Notes: generated from the letters alone by a model not told the origin. Positions 43,274 to 52,427 are shown, numbered from the stretch's first letter. The stretch is 64,000 nucleotides of DNA from Komagataeibacter xylinus (GCF_004302915.1 NZ_QQBI01000001.1:1-64000); one strand, 5' to 3'. A program made the numbers and translations.

Positions 43274-43630
43274 TCAGCTACCGCGATAGGTCGAGAAGCC
43301 GAACGGCGAGGCCAGGAGCGGCACATGGTAATGGCCGCCCCTGCCATCGGCCCCCGCTGCCGCCATGCCGAATGCAATCGGCACCACGTCAAGGAAAGGC
43401 GGCTCGGACAAGGCAGCGCCCTGCGCGCGAAAATAGGCGGCTACGGCAAATTCCAGCCGGTAGGCACCGGGGCGCATCTCGCCCATCTGCTCGCCCAGTT
43501 CAGGGCAGCGGCCATCGGCATTGGTCACGCCACGGAACAGGCAGTCCTGCCCCGCCCACAGGCTGATGGCCATGCCAGCAGCAGGCCTGCCCGATACGAG
43601 GTCAAGCACATGGGTGGAAAGCGTGCTCAT
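43274..43630 (-). CDS. uraH: 5-Hydroxyisourate hydrolase
   Basis: This transthyretin-like enzyme opens 5-hydroxyisourate, the product of urate oxidation, to OHCU. The 118-residue protein has the N-terminal STHVLDLVSGRPAAG with the catalytic His, the central YRLEFAVAAYF, the HYHVPLLASPFGFSTYRGS end and the C-terminal Tyr-Arg-Gly-Ser that defines the family. It is the last gene of the urate operon and its ATG overlaps the uraD stop by 4 nt. Confidence 0.95.
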   Translation of the reverse strand: MSTLSTHVLDLVSGRPAAGMAISLWAGQDCLFRGVTNADGRCPELGEQMGEMRPGAYRLEFAVAAYFRAQGAALSEPPFLDVVPIAFGMAAAGADGRGGHYHVPLLASPFGFSTYRGS

Positions 43631-44154
43631 AGGTCATGCTCCAGGCGTTCGAGCACATCGGCCAGGCGGAGTGCTGCGATCTTGTTGATCTCGGCCAGTG
43701 CGGTCTGCTGCTCGGCCTCGGGCGTGTTTTCCAGCCGGCTGCGCAGCCCGTTCAGGATGGCCTGCTTGTCCGAGCGTCGCACGCAGATGATGAACGGCAT
43801 GCCGAATTTGGCCGCATAGGCCTCATTGAGCGCGCGGAAGCTGGAAAACTCATCCGGCGTCAGCCGGTCCAGCCCGGCGGAAGCCTGTTCCGCAGCCGAG
43901 GCCGAGGTGAGCGTGGGGTCCACCCCCATGCGCTGTGCCAGTTCAGGATGGGCGCGGATGAGGGCCATCTTTTCGGCCTCATCCGCCTGTTCCAGCACCA
44001 GCGCCATGGCGGCCAGCATGGCTTCGTGCCCACTGAAGGGCGCATGCCCATGGGCGCGCTGGGCCACCCATGGCGAATGCTCGTAAATCGGGCCAAACAG
44101 CTCGACAAACCGCACGGCGGAGAGTGAATTCACCCGGTCAAAGATGCGGTTCAT
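43627..44154 (-). CDS. uraD: OHCU decarboxylase
   Basis: UraD decarboxylates 2-oxo-4-hydroxy-4-carboxy-5-ureidoimidazoline to (S)-allantoin. The 175-residue helical protein shows FVELFGPIYEHSPWVAQRAH with the active-site His region, ALIRAHPELAQRMG, LTPDEFSSFRALNEAYAAKF and MPFIICVRRSDK, all family hallmarks. It is coupled by ATGA overlaps to both puuE upstream and uraH downstream, so the three enzymes from hydroxyisourate to allantoate are made together. Confidence 0.95.
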   Translation of the reverse strand: MNRIFDRVNSLSAVRFVELFGPIYEHSPWVAQRAHGHAPFSGHEAMLAAMALVLEQADEAEKMALIRAHPELAQRMGVDPTLTSASAAEQASAGLDRLTPDEFSSFRALNEAYAAKFGMPFIICVRRSDKQAILNGLRSRLENTPEAEQQTALAEINKIAALRLADVLERLEHDL

Positions 44155-45062
44155 GCCGGGTGCGTCTCCAGCCAGTGACGGGCAATATCCAGACGGGTGG
44201 CGACCCAGACCTTCTCGCGCTGGGCGATATAGTCGAGGAAGCGCGCCACCGCCCGCGCACGGCCGGGGCGACCCGCCACGCGGCAGTGCAGGCCGACGGA
44301 CATCATGCGCGGCCTGTCCGCCCCTTCCTCGTACAGTTCATCAAACGTGTCGCGCAGGTAGTTGAAGAACTGCTCACCCTCGGTAAAGCCGTTCAGCGCC
44401 ACGAAGCGCATGTCATTCACATCGAGCGTATAGGGCACGATCAGCTGCGCCCGGCCGGAACTGCGGTCGTAGTAGGGCAGGTCATCGGCATAGGAATCGG
44501 CGTCGTACACAAAACCGCCCTCCTCCGCCACGATGCGGGCGGTGTTGGGGCTGGTGCGGCCCTGGTACCAGCCCAGCGGGCGCGAGCCGGTCAGCTTTTC
44601 ATGCAGCGCGATGCATTCAAGAATGTGGGCACGCTCCACCGCCTCGGGCACGTGCTGGTAGTCGATCCAGCGCAGCCCGTGGGAGGCGATTTCCCACCCG
44701 GCATCCTTCATTGCGGCAACCGCTGCGGGGTTGCGCGCCATGGCGGCGGCCACGGCAAACACCGTGAGCGGCTGCTTGCGCTGCGTAAAGATGCGGTGCA
44801 GCCGCCAGAACCCGGCACGCGAACCGTATTCATACAGGCTTTCCATCGCAATGGCGCGGGCGCCGGGAATGGACTGCGCCCCCACCATCTCGGACAGGAA
44901 TGCCTCCGACCCACGATCACCATGGAGAACCGAATTCTCGGCCCCCTCCTCGTAATTGATGACGAACTGGACCGCGATCCGCGCCCCGCCAGGCCATTTT
45001 GCATCTGGCGGGTTGCCCGCATAACCAACCATGTCGCGCGGATAGGCACCTGTATCAGACAT
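44151..45062 (-). CDS. puuE: Allantoinase PuuE (polysaccharide deacetylase-like)
   Basis: PuuE hydrolyses allantoin to allantoate using a NodB-type fold unrelated to the amidohydrolase allantoinase AllB. The 303-residue product shows RIAVQFVINYEEGAENS, EYGSRAGFWRLHRIF, WEIASHGLRWIDY, GWYQGRTSPNTARIV and MMSVGLHCRVAGRPGRA, matching PuuE closely. It is followed by uraD with an ATGA overlap and lies 20 nt after pucG. Its presence means the degenerate dihydropyrimidinase-like protein at 58-59 kb is not needed as an allantoinase. Confidence 0.93.
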   Translation of the reverse strand: MSDTGAYPRDMVGYAGNPPDAKWPGGARIAVQFVINYEEGAENSVLHGDRGSEAFLSEMVGAQSIPGARAIAMESLYEYGSRAGFWRLHRIFTQRKQPLTVFAVAAAMARNPAAVAAMKDAGWEIASHGLRWIDYQHVPEAVERAHILECIALHEKLTGSRPLGWYQGRTSPNTARIVAEEGGFVYDADSYADDLPYYDRSSGRAQLIVPYTLDVNDMRFVALNGFTEGEQFFNYLRDTFDELYEEGADRPRMMSVGLHCRVAGRPGRARAVARFLDYIAQREKVWVATRLDIARHWLETHPA

Positions 45063-45082
45063 TACGCCGTGGTCTCCTGTTA

Positions 45083-46312
45083 TCAGTCGTTATAGGCGGC
45101 AAGGGCGGCATCAACGCCTGCGCCTGCGCCAAAGCCGTGGCCCTCATGGCGCAGCACGGTTTCGAGTGCGCCCATGGTCAGCAGCACCTTGTGCTTCTCG
45201 GCGTTGTAGCCCATGGCGCCAATGCGCCAGATTTTACCCTGCAGCGGACCGAAGGCGGAGCCGATCTCGATCTCGAAATCCTCGCGCATGCGGCCGCGCA
45301 CCTTTTCGCCATCAATGCCCTTGGGAATGTACACGCCGGTCACGTTGGTCATGCGGTGTTCGTCGCCACCAAACAGTTCCAGCCCCATGGCGCGCAGCCC
45401 GGCGCACACCGCGCGCGATGCCTTGGCATGGCGGGCGAAACGGGCCTGCAGCCCTTCCTCCAGCACCACGCGGGCGGCTTCACGCGCGCCATAGAGCATG
45501 GTGGTGGCCTCGGTGTGGTGGTTCAGCCGCTTTTCCGACCAGTAATCCATGATCATGGCCAGGTCGAAATAGTTCGAGGGAATGCGCGCGCGCGTGCCGT
45601 CCGTGGTGTCGCTGCCGCGGATGCCGGCCTCGACATGGCGGCGGGCGAAGATGTGCTCTGCCGCGCGGTCGGAGATGGTGATGGGGGCCGAGCCCGGCGG
45701 GCCGCCCATGCATTTCTGCAGGCCCGAACTCACCACGTCCACGCCCCAGCGATCGGTGGCCACTTCCATGCCGCCCAGCGTTGCCGTGGTGTCGACATAG
45801 GAGAGCACATCATATTTGCGGCAAAGCGCCCCCACCCCATCGAGCGGCTGTGCCATGGTGGTGGACGTATCGCCATGAATGCACGCCAGCACATGCGGGC
45901 GGTGGGTGATGATGGCCTCCTCGATCTGGTCAAGGCTGGCCACCTCGCCCCAGGGCAGGTCCAGCGTCACGATCTCGGCGCCGATGCGCTGGGCGATCTC
46001 GGAAAGCAGCAGGCCAAAACGCCCCGCGCGCACGATCAGCAGCTTCATGCCCGGCTCGACCAGCGAGACGAGGGCCGCCTCGATGCCCGCGCGCGCCGTG
46101 CCATCGACCAGCATGGTCCAACGGTTGTTGGTCATGAACACCTGACGGTAGAGGTCCATCGTCTGGTTCATGTAGTCGGTCATTTCGGGGTCGAACTGGC
46201 CCAGCATGTCGGCGGCCATGGCGCGCAGCACGCGCGGATGCGCGTTGACCGGCCCCGGCCCCATGAGCAGCCGGGCGGGAGGGTTGATCTGGCCGAAAAA
46301 TGTCTGGGTCAT
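45083..46312 (-). CDS. pucG: (S)-Ureidoglycine-glyoxylate aminotransferase
   Basis: PucG transfers the amino group of ureidoglycine to glyoxylate, giving oxalurate and glycine. The 409-residue class V aminotransferase has RLLMGPGPVNAHPRVLRAM, DGTARAGIEAALVSL, CIHGDTSTTMAQPLDGV, the PLP Asp-x-x-Thr region VDTTATLGGME, and the PLP lysine in SSGLQKCMGGPPG. A plain alanine- or serine-glyoxylate aminotransferase is the alternative, but the operon favours PucG, because oxalurate is what the HpxW/X/Y proteins act on. It overlaps the allC-like gene by 4 nt. Confidence 0.9.
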   Translation of the reverse strand: MTQTFFGQINPPARLLMGPGPVNAHPRVLRAMAADMLGQFDPEMTDYMNQTMDLYRQVFMTNNRWTMLVDGTARAGIEAALVSLVEPGMKLLIVRAGRFGLLLSEIAQRIGAEIVTLDLPWGEVASLDQIEEAIITHRPHVLACIHGDTSTTMAQPLDGVGALCRKYDVLSYVDTTATLGGMEVATDRWGVDVVSSGLQKCMGGPPGSAPITISDRAAEHIFARRHVEAGIRGSDTTDGTRARIPSNYFDLAMIMDYWSEKRLNHHTEATTMLYGAREAARVVLEEGLQARFARHAKASRAVCAGLRAMGLELFGGDEHRMTNVTGVYIPKGIDGEKVRGRMREDFEIEIGSAFGPLQGKIWRIGAMGYNAEKHKVLLTMGALETVLRHEGHGFGAGAGVDAALAAYND

Positions 46313-47559
46313 CCGAAATGTCTCTCAAAAAGTCCAATAAAGGCAATCATGGCCCGCAGCGCCGCATCCGTATCCGCATCGGTTACGGATTCCGCCGGAT
46401 TATGGCTGATGCCGCCCGCGCAGCGGATGAACAGCATGGAAACCGGGGCCAGATGCGCCATGATCATGGCATCATGCCCGGCCCCGCTGACCACAAGGCG
46501 CGGGTCAGCGCCCGTCACGTCGCGCACGGCCTGTTCCATGAAGGATGTCAGGCGCGGATCGCACGGGGTGGCGTCGAGATCCTGCTGCATGCTGATGGCG
46601 AGCTTCAGCCTGCGCGCCTTTGCCACGGCCTGGGCCACGGCAAGGATTTCGCGTGCCGCGCGGTCACGCACGGCATTGGTGCCAGCACGCACGTCAAGGG
46701 TGAACACCACCTCGCCCGGCACCACGTTGGCCGCACCCGGCATCACGTCAAGCGACCCCACGGTGGCCACCAGCCCGTCGGTGCCCGCACGGCCAATGCG
46801 CTCGGCGGCGAGGATGATCTCGGCGGCACCTGCCAGCGCGTCGCGCCGCAGGTCCATCGATACGGTGCCCGCATGCCCGGCCATGCCACGCAGGGTCATG
46901 CGGTAGCGGTGCTGGGCGGCAATGGCGCTGACCACGCCCAAGGCCCGGCCCTCGGCCTCGAGCACCGGCCCCTGCTCGATATGCGCCTCGACATAGGCGA
47001 GGACGTTTTCGCCCCTGCGTGATGCCTTGTGCATCTGGCCCACATCCAGCCCGAAGCCTTCCAGCGCGCTGGCCAGGGTTGCCGTCTCGGCCCAGTCGCT
47101 CATGGCGGGGTCAGGGGGTTCGAGCACGCCCGCCACGGCATGCGAGGTCAGCATGCCCGAGGGAAAGCGCGAGCCCTCCTCATCGCCAAAGCCGATCACT
47201 TCAAGCGCGAAGGGGAAGCGTCTGCCCGCTGCCGCGAAATGGGCCACGGCCTCGATGCCAAGGATGACGCCCAGCATGCCATCAAAAAAGCCGCCATCGC
47301 GCACGCTGTCGATATGCGAGCCGAGCAGCAGAACCGGGGCATCAGGCGTCTGGCCCTCATAGCGGCCCAGCAGGTTGCCTGCCGCATCCATGCGCGTGGT
47401 CATGCCTGCCGCGCGCATCCACGTGGCCAGCCGGTCGCAGGTGGCGCGGTAGGATGGGCCGAGATAGGGGCGGAACAGCCCGCCCTCCATCTCGGAATAC
47501 GGCGCGCGCCCCAGTTCGGCGCACCGCGCCACCGCGCGCTGGCCCGAAGGCTGATCCAT
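46309..47559 (-). CDS. allC: Allantoate amidohydrolase (M20 family)
   Basis: This enzyme hydrolyses allantoate to ureidoglycine with release of ammonia and CO2. The 416-residue M20 metallohydrolase shows all dinuclear ligands: His/Asp in LLLGSHIDSVRDGGFFDG, Glu in DEEGSRFPSGM, His in VEAHIEQGPVLE, and the C-terminal His in GGISHNPAE, with SGAGHDAMIMA as substrate loop. ATG 47559 is chosen for the AGGAGG site 5 nt upstream. Members of this family also include N-carbamoyl-amino acid hydrolases; context decides for allantoate. Confidence 0.9.
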   Translation of the reverse strand: MDQPSGQRAVARCAELGRAPYSEMEGGLFRPYLGPSYRATCDRLATWMRAAGMTTRMDAAGNLLGRYEGQTPDAPVLLLGSHIDSVRDGGFFDGMLGVILGIEAVAHFAAAGRRFPFALEVIGFGDEEGSRFPSGMLTSHAVAGVLEPPDPAMSDWAETATLASALEGFGLDVGQMHKASRRGENVLAYVEAHIEQGPVLEAEGRALGVVSAIAAQHRYRMTLRGMAGHAGTVSMDLRRDALAGAAEIILAAERIGRAGTDGLVATVGSLDVMPGAANVVPGEVVFTLDVRAGTNAVRDRAAREILAVAQAVAKARRLKLAISMQQDLDATPCDPRLTSFMEQAVRDVTGADPRLVVSGAGHDAMIMAHLAPVSMLFIRCAGGISHNPAESVTDADTDAALRAMIAFIGLFERHFG

Positions 47560-47573
47560 GCTGCCTCCTGCGT

Positions 47574-49166
47574 TTACCATGCTGCGACACACCCATCACT
47601 GCGCGGGTCGGTCGCCCCCTCCAGCAGGCCGGATTCATGGCGCACCAGCGCGCCCGCATGCCCCATGATGGAGGAAAACGGCGCCACGCGTTCCATCTGG
47701 TGGCCTGCGGCACTCATGCGGGCAATCACCTCGGGATCGAAGCGGTCCTCATATTTCAGGCTGACGCTGGATTCCCCCCATGTGCGGCCCAGCAGCCAGC
47801 GCGGCGCCGTGATCGCGCGCTGCAGCGGCATGCCGTAGCGCGCGTAGCGGGTGAACAGGGCGGCCTGTGTCTGGGGCTGGCCCTCGCCGCCCATGGTGCC
47901 GTACACCATGGTCCGGCCATCCTCGAAGCGCGCGCCCGCCGGGTTGAGCGTATGGAACGGCTTGCGGCCCGGCTGCAGCCCGTTCCACCCCTGCGGGTCA
48001 AGGCCGAAGCTGGTGCCCCGGTTCTGCCACACCACACCCGTGCGCGGCAGCACCACGCCCGAGCCATATTCAAAATACAGGCTCTGGATCATGCTCACGG
48101 CCAGCCCGTCGGAATCGATCACGCCCAGCCACACCGTATCGCCCTGCTGCGACTGCCACGGCCAGGGGGCCGCCTTGTTGGGGTCGATGCTCGCTGCCAT
48201 GCGGTCGAGCGCCTTGCGGTCATCAAGGATGTCCTGCGCCTGCACGGTCATGTAGGCGGGATCGCCCACATGCGTGTCGCGGTAGCGGAAAGCCTGCTTG
48301 GTCGCCTCAACCAGCCCGTGCAGGTAATCGAAATCATCCGCGTTCGCGGCCTTGAGCCGGTCAAACAGCGCCAGGATCAGCAGCGAGGCCACGCCCTGCG
48401 TGGGGGGGGCCATGTTGTACAGGTCCGCGCCGTGAATGCGGGCATGGAGCGCTGGCTGGTGCGTCGCCTTGTGGGCCTGCAGGTCGGCTAGGGTGAGCGG
48501 GCTGCCAAGGGCCTCCAGGTCGGCGGCGAGTTCACGCGCCACCGTGCCGCGATAGAAGCTGGAAAGCCCTTCATCGGCCAGCTGGCGCAAGGTCGTGGCC
48601 AGGCGCGGGTTGTGCAGGATGTCGCCTGCCTGCGGCAGCTTGCCGCCGGGCATGAACTGCGCGGCAAAGCCGGGCACGTTCCTGAGTTCCTCCACTTTCT
48701 GGCGGGTGATCTCGGCGGCTCCCGCAGTAACGGGCACGCCCTGCTCGGCATAGTACAGCGCATCGCGCAGCACGCGGCCAAGCGGCAGGCCCGGCGCCAT
48801 GGCGTGGCTCCATGACAGGGCCATCTCCCACCCCGATACCGTGCCCGCGACCGTATTGGCCGCAAGCGGGCCGCGCCACGGAATCGTGTCATGGCCCGCC
48901 GCGTGATAGAATGCGGCATCCGCCTTGCCTGCGGCCGCCCCGCAGGCATCAATGGTTTCGACCCGCCCATCGGGCCACATGGTCAGCCAGAAGGCGTCAC
49001 CGCCAATGCCGGTCATGTGCGGATAGACCACGGCCAGTGCCGCGGCGGTAGCGACAGCGGCCTCGATGGCCGTGCCGCCTGCCTTGAGCACGTCCAGCCC
49101 GGCCTGGCTGGCAAGGTGGTGGGGGGATGTGACCATCCCCCGGCATGAACGCGGCGTGTTCAGCAT
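47574..49166 (-). CDS. hpxW: Oxamate amidohydrolase HpxW (gamma-glutamyltransferase-like)
   Basis: HpxW is an N-terminal nucleophile hydrolase that converts oxamate to oxalate and ammonia. The 530-residue precursor has the gamma-glutamyltransferase layout: large-subunit part with SPHHLASQAGLDVLKAGGTA and MTGIGGDAF, then the self-cleavage site at Thr in QQGDTVWLGVIDSDG and the small-subunit part with MSGG-like TMGGEGQPQTQAALF. No signal peptide, unlike periplasmic Ggt. Its start overlaps the hpxY stop by 7 nt and the allC-like gene follows after 14 nt. Confidence 0.87.
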   Translation of the reverse strand: MLNTPRSCRGMVTSPHHLASQAGLDVLKAGGTAIEAAVATAAALAVVYPHMTGIGGDAFWLTMWPDGRVETIDACGAAAGKADAAFYHAAGHDTIPWRGPLAANTVAGTVSGWEMALSWSHAMAPGLPLGRVLRDALYYAEQGVPVTAGAAEITRQKVEELRNVPGFAAQFMPGGKLPQAGDILHNPRLATTLRQLADEGLSSFYRGTVARELAADLEALGSPLTLADLQAHKATHQPALHARIHGADLYNMAPPTQGVASLLILALFDRLKAANADDFDYLHGLVEATKQAFRYRDTHVGDPAYMTVQAQDILDDRKALDRMAASIDPNKAAPWPWQSQQGDTVWLGVIDSDGLAVSMIQSLYFEYGSGVVLPRTGVVWQNRGTSFGLDPQGWNGLQPGRKPFHTLNPAGARFEDGRTMVYGTMGGEGQPQTQAALFTRYARYGMPLQRAITAPRWLLGRTWGESSVSLKYEDRFDPEVIARMSAAGHQMERVAPFSSIMGHAGALVRHESGLLEGATDPRSDGCVAAW

Positions 49167-50533
49167 GCCTTTTCCTTCCGCGCGTAACCCGCATCAAGCG
49201 GGCGGCAGGCGGCAAGGCCCGCACGCTGCAGTTCGGCGGCCACGGCAAACAGTTTTGCCTCGGCTCCCGGCGCGCCGATCAGCTGGACGCCCAGCGGCAG
49301 GCCGTCCACGGCCAGGGGAGTTGCGAGCACCGGCAGCCCGGCCAGGCTGATGGGCTGGGTATAGATGCCCAGATTGGCCCGCGCGGAAACACTCCTGCCA
49401 TCCACCATGATGGAAGGCTGGTCGATACGCGGCGCGACACCCACCGTGGTGGGCGCCACCAGCACATCGGCCTGCGTGAAGGCCGCGTGCACCTGGGCGC
49501 GGAACCACCGGCGGAAGCGCTGCGCCTGCAGATAGGTGGCAGCAGGCAGCATGGCGCCTGCCATGAGGCGGCTGCGGGTGGCGGGGTCGTACTGCATGGA
49601 ACGCCTGCGCAGGCGGGGCAGGTGCAGGTTGCCGCCCTCCGCAGCGCTGATGAGGAAGGCCGATGCGCGCGCGCGCGCCACCTCGGGCAGCTCGATGACA
49701 GGGTCATGGCCCAGATGCGCCATCACGCCATCGATCGCAGCCGTCAGCTCGGGGCTGACATTGCGGGCGAACCAGCCCCCCAGCCGTGCCACTTTTACGG
49801 ATGCCACATCGGGCAGGGCTGACACGTCCCGCCCCGACATGATGCCGTACACCGCCATCAGGTCCTCGAGCGTATCGGCCATGGGGCCTGCGGTGTCGAG
49901 GCTGGCAACGAACGGATAGACCCCGCGCAGCGGCACCTGCCCATAGGTGGGCTTGAGCCCCCACACCCCGCACAGCGCGGAGGGGATGCGGATCGAGCCA
50001 TTGGTGTCCGACCCCAGCGTAAAGGGCAGCAGCCCCGCCGCCACGGCCGCAGCCGACCCGCCCGACGAGCCACCGGCCAGGCGGGCGTGATCATGCGGGT
50101 TGCGGGTTGTGCCGGTATGCGCGTTCTCGGTCGAGAAGCCGTAGGCGAACTCATCCATGTTCAGGGTAGCCACCGGCACGGCGCCGGCGGCACGCAGGCG
50201 GGCGATGACGGTTGCATCCTCGGAAGCGGGCAGGTTGTCGCGCAGCACGATGGAGCCTGCGGTGGTCACCTCGCCGCGCACGTCAAACAGGTCCTTGACG
50301 CCAAAGGGCACACCCGCGAGCGGGCCGGGGTCGCGGCCCGCGGCAATGGCCTTGTCCACTTCCTCGGCCTGCGCCACGGCGGCGGGGCCAAGGATGCGGG
50401 TCACGCTGTTGAAGCGGGTGTCACGCGCCTCGATATCGGAAATGACCGCCGTGACCACGCCCACGGCGTTGCGGCGGCCTGCGCGTATGTCAGCGGCGAT
50501 GCCAAGCGCTGCGCCCATGGCGTGGGCGGTCAT
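49160..50533 (-). CDS. hpxY: AtzE/HpxY-type amidase
   Basis: The 457-residue protein is an amidase-signature enzyme with the full Ser-cisSer-Lys triad: Lys in GVPFGVKDLFDVRG, LAGGSSGGSAAAVAAG, and the nucleophile Ser in LGSDTNGSIRIPSALCG. It belongs to the AtzE family, whose founding member hydrolyses 1-carboxybiuret in complex with small AtzG. Here it follows the AtzG-like hpxX with an ATGA overlap. In Klebsiella the same set (HpxW, X, Y, Z) is needed to use oxalurate, so oxalurate hydrolysis is the likely job. Confidence 0.87.
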   Translation of the reverse strand: MTAHAMGAALGIAADIRAGRRNAVGVVTAVISDIEARDTRFNSVTRILGPAAVAQAEEVDKAIAAGRDPGPLAGVPFGVKDLFDVRGEVTTAGSIVLRDNLPASEDATVIARLRAAGAVPVATLNMDEFAYGFSTENAHTGTTRNPHDHARLAGGSSGGSAAAVAAGLLPFTLGSDTNGSIRIPSALCGVWGLKPTYGQVPLRGVYPFVASLDTAGPMADTLEDLMAVYGIMSGRDVSALPDVASVKVARLGGWFARNVSPELTAAIDGVMAHLGHDPVIELPEVARARASAFLISAAEGGNLHLPRLRRRSMQYDPATRSRLMAGAMLPAATYLQAQRFRRWFRAQVHAAFTQADVLVAPTTVGVAPRIDQPSIMVDGRSVSARANLGIYTQPISLAGLPVLATPLAVDGLPLGVQLIGAPGAEAKLFAVAAELQRAGLAACRPLDAGYARKEKAC

Positions 50534-50766
50534 GGCGCGTACTCGTAGGCTGGCTCGCAGTCATCAGGCAGCACGAAGCCTGCCACGAGGTCGGCATAGC
50601 CATGCAGCAACGCCGTATTGGCCACGACATCGGGCAGGCAGGCCACCGGAATGCTCAGGCCGATGATCCGGGCCATGTCTGCCACGGGGGGAACCTTGTG
50701 GTCATTGCTTGCCCCCGCGCCGGCAACACCCGGCGCGGAAGGTGAAAGGCTTACAGCGCTGCTCAT
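50530..50766 (-). CDS. hpxX: AtzG/HpxX-type small subunit (DUF4089)
   Basis: The 78-residue protein matches DUF4089, small helical partners of AtzE-type amidases related to GatC. The core ADMARIIGLSIPVACLPDVV, NTALLHGYADLVAGFVLPDD and the terminal PAYEYAP are typical. It overlaps hpxY by ATGA, consistent with a stoichiometric complex that masks or forms the amidase active site. A Ser/Gly/Ala-rich N-terminal 25 residues looks disordered. Confidence 0.85.
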   Translation of the reverse strand: MSSAVSLSPSAPGVAGAGASNDHKVPPVADMARIIGLSIPVACLPDVVANTALLHGYADLVAGFVLPDDCEPAYEYAP

Positions 50767-50808
50767 CTACTCACTCTCTCCCGAATGGATAAATCTACCC
50801 GGGGCGCA

Positions 50809-52257
50809 TCATGCAACAGGAGGATCGAGACTGACTAGTTCCGCCACGTCATAGGACAGCAGACTTTCAAGGTGTTGCTGGCCATCGGCCACATACAGGT
50901 CACGCCCCAGCCCGTGGGCCAGGCGTTCCACGCCAAAGCGCATGCCGCTGATCGAAGCCCCCGACAGCCCCATGCTGGGCGTGGCCGAGAACGTGAAATT
51001 GTGAATGTTGGCCAGCATGGGCGCCAGCGGGTCATTCGGCTCGCGCGGCAGGAACTGGTAGCAGTCGCCCAGGTAGGGATAGCTTTCCAGCACCGCACTC
51101 TCGGCCCCTGCGGGCGCCTTGTAGCGCTCGCCCCACAGGGAGACGGAGGAGGCGAAGGATGCGGTCTCGGGCCGGCGGGACAGGTCGGTGGCGAAGCCCG
51201 TGCCAATGATCACGAAGTCAAAGCGCATCTCGCCGGTGGGCGAATCGACAACGATTTCATCACCCTCCATGCGGGCGCCCGTCCAGGGGCAGCCGGTGCG
51301 GTAGGAAAAGTTTTCATGCCGGCGGCACCGCCAGAACGTATCCTGCGGCGGCGGCTGGTTGAGCTCGAAGATACGGCGCATGAAACCCCAGCGCAGTTCA
51401 TCGGACAGGGCGGGGTAGTAGGCGAGGAAGCCGGTATTCTCCATCCACCGATACGGGTTGATGGAGGGGATTTCCTTGCGGCGCAGGCACAGCGTCACGC
51501 TGCTGGCACCGTCCTCGAGTGCCGTGGCGGCGTTATCGAACGCCGAGGCCCCGGCGCCCAGCACGCCGATGCGCTTGCCCTTCAGCGCCGCGAAATCGAT
51601 CGCCTCGGATGTATGGGCATAGCGCTCGCGCGGCAGGCCGTTGCGGATGAAGTCGGGCACGTGCCACGTGCCGCAGCCCTCGATGCCGGTGGCCAGCACC
51701 AGCTTGCGGGCATAATGCACGTGGCTCATGCCATCGGGGCGGCGGAAGGTCAGGCGCAGCAGGCCGTCCTCCCACGTAACACCGGTGAATTCGTGGTCAT
51801 TGGCCACCGGCAGGTCGAGGATGTCGCGGTACCAGTCGAGATAGGCCTGCCAGTCCCCACGGGGGATCTTGTCCAGCTTCTCCCACGCGGTGGCACCGTA
51901 CTGCGCCTCATACCATGAGCGCGGGGTGAGCGAGGGAACGCCCAGGTCGGGGCCGGTCACATATTTGGGGGTGCGCAGCGTGATCATGCGCGCGAATGTC
52001 ACCCATGGGCCTTCGCCGCCCTTCGCGGCGCGGTCAAAAATACGCACATTGGTGATGTTGTTGCGCTTGAGCGCAAAGGCCGTGGCAAGCCCGCCCTGCC
52101 CCGCGCCGATGATCGCGACATCAAGCACGCGCCGGCCATCACGTTCGATGGGGGGAATCCATTCCTTGCGCGGGTAGCGGATGATTTCCAGGTCACGGTG
52201 CACGGCTGCATCGAGTGCCGCCAGCCCCCCGTCTTTCGGCTGCATGTTGGTATCCAT
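50809..52257 (-). CDS. FAD/NAD(P)-dependent FMO-like oxidoreductase in the urate operon
   Basis: This 482-residue flavoprotein heads the nine-gene urate operon. It has two Rossmann motifs, VAIIGAGQGGLATAFAL near residue 48 for FAD and RIGVLGAGASAFDNAATAL near residue 230 for NAD(P), plus FVIIGTGFATDLSRR, the layout of flavin-containing and Baeyer-Villiger-type monooxygenases. HpxO-type FAD urate hydroxylases have a different fold with one Rossmann motif. No other urate oxidase candidate is in the window, so this enzyme is placed where urate oxidation is missing, but that role is only a hypothesis. Confidence 0.78.
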   Translation of the reverse strand: MDTNMQPKDGGLAALDAAVHRDLEIIRYPRKEWIPPIERDGRRVLDVAIIGAGQGGLATAFALKRNNITNVRIFDRAAKGGEGPWVTFARMITLRTPKYVTGPDLGVPSLTPRSWYEAQYGATAWEKLDKIPRGDWQAYLDWYRDILDLPVANDHEFTGVTWEDGLLRLTFRRPDGMSHVHYARKLVLATGIEGCGTWHVPDFIRNGLPRERYAHTSEAIDFAALKGKRIGVLGAGASAFDNAATALEDGASSVTLCLRRKEIPSINPYRWMENTGFLAYYPALSDELRWGFMRRIFELNQPPPQDTFWRCRRHENFSYRTGCPWTGARMEGDEIVVDSPTGEMRFDFVIIGTGFATDLSRRPETASFASSVSLWGERYKAPAGAESAVLESYPYLGDCYQFLPREPNDPLAPMLANIHNFTFSATPSMGLSGASISGMRFGVERLAHGLGRDLYVADGQQHLESLLSYDVAELVSLDPPVA

Positions 52258-52405
52258 CTGCGGGTCCCCATCTGTTTTCTGTCTGGCTGATGCAGCCCCG
52301 TATGACGTCCCCCGACGCCATACGGATATCCCCCAACCGCACCACGATGGGTTGATCTAATCAGCCCGCAGGCTGTTTCGTCCAGTAGAATGATTTCATC
52401 GTTCC

Positions 52406-52422
52406 GTTGCTTAAATCGCAAC
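52406..52422. promoter_or_regulatory. Likely LysR-type operator before the urate operon
   Basis: GTTGC-TTAAATC-GCAAC is a 5-bp dyad containing the T-N11-A pattern typical of LysR regulators. It lies 6 nt past the lysR stop and about 150 bp before the first gene of the urate operon, in the only intergenic gap of the region. Confidence 0.45.
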
Positions 52423-52427
52423 AGAGA

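Noticed and set aside
45083-46312. Naming the class V aminotransferase as serine- or alanine-glyoxylate aminotransferase
   Set aside because: Motifs are shared, but the surrounding allantoate and oxalurate genes make ureidoglycine the better substrate.
50809-52257. Assigning the FMO-like protein directly as urate oxidase (hpxO)
   Set aside because: HpxO enzymes belong to the single-Rossmann hydroxylase class, whereas this protein has two Rossmann motifs. Position alone does not justify the name, so it is kept as a hypothesis only.
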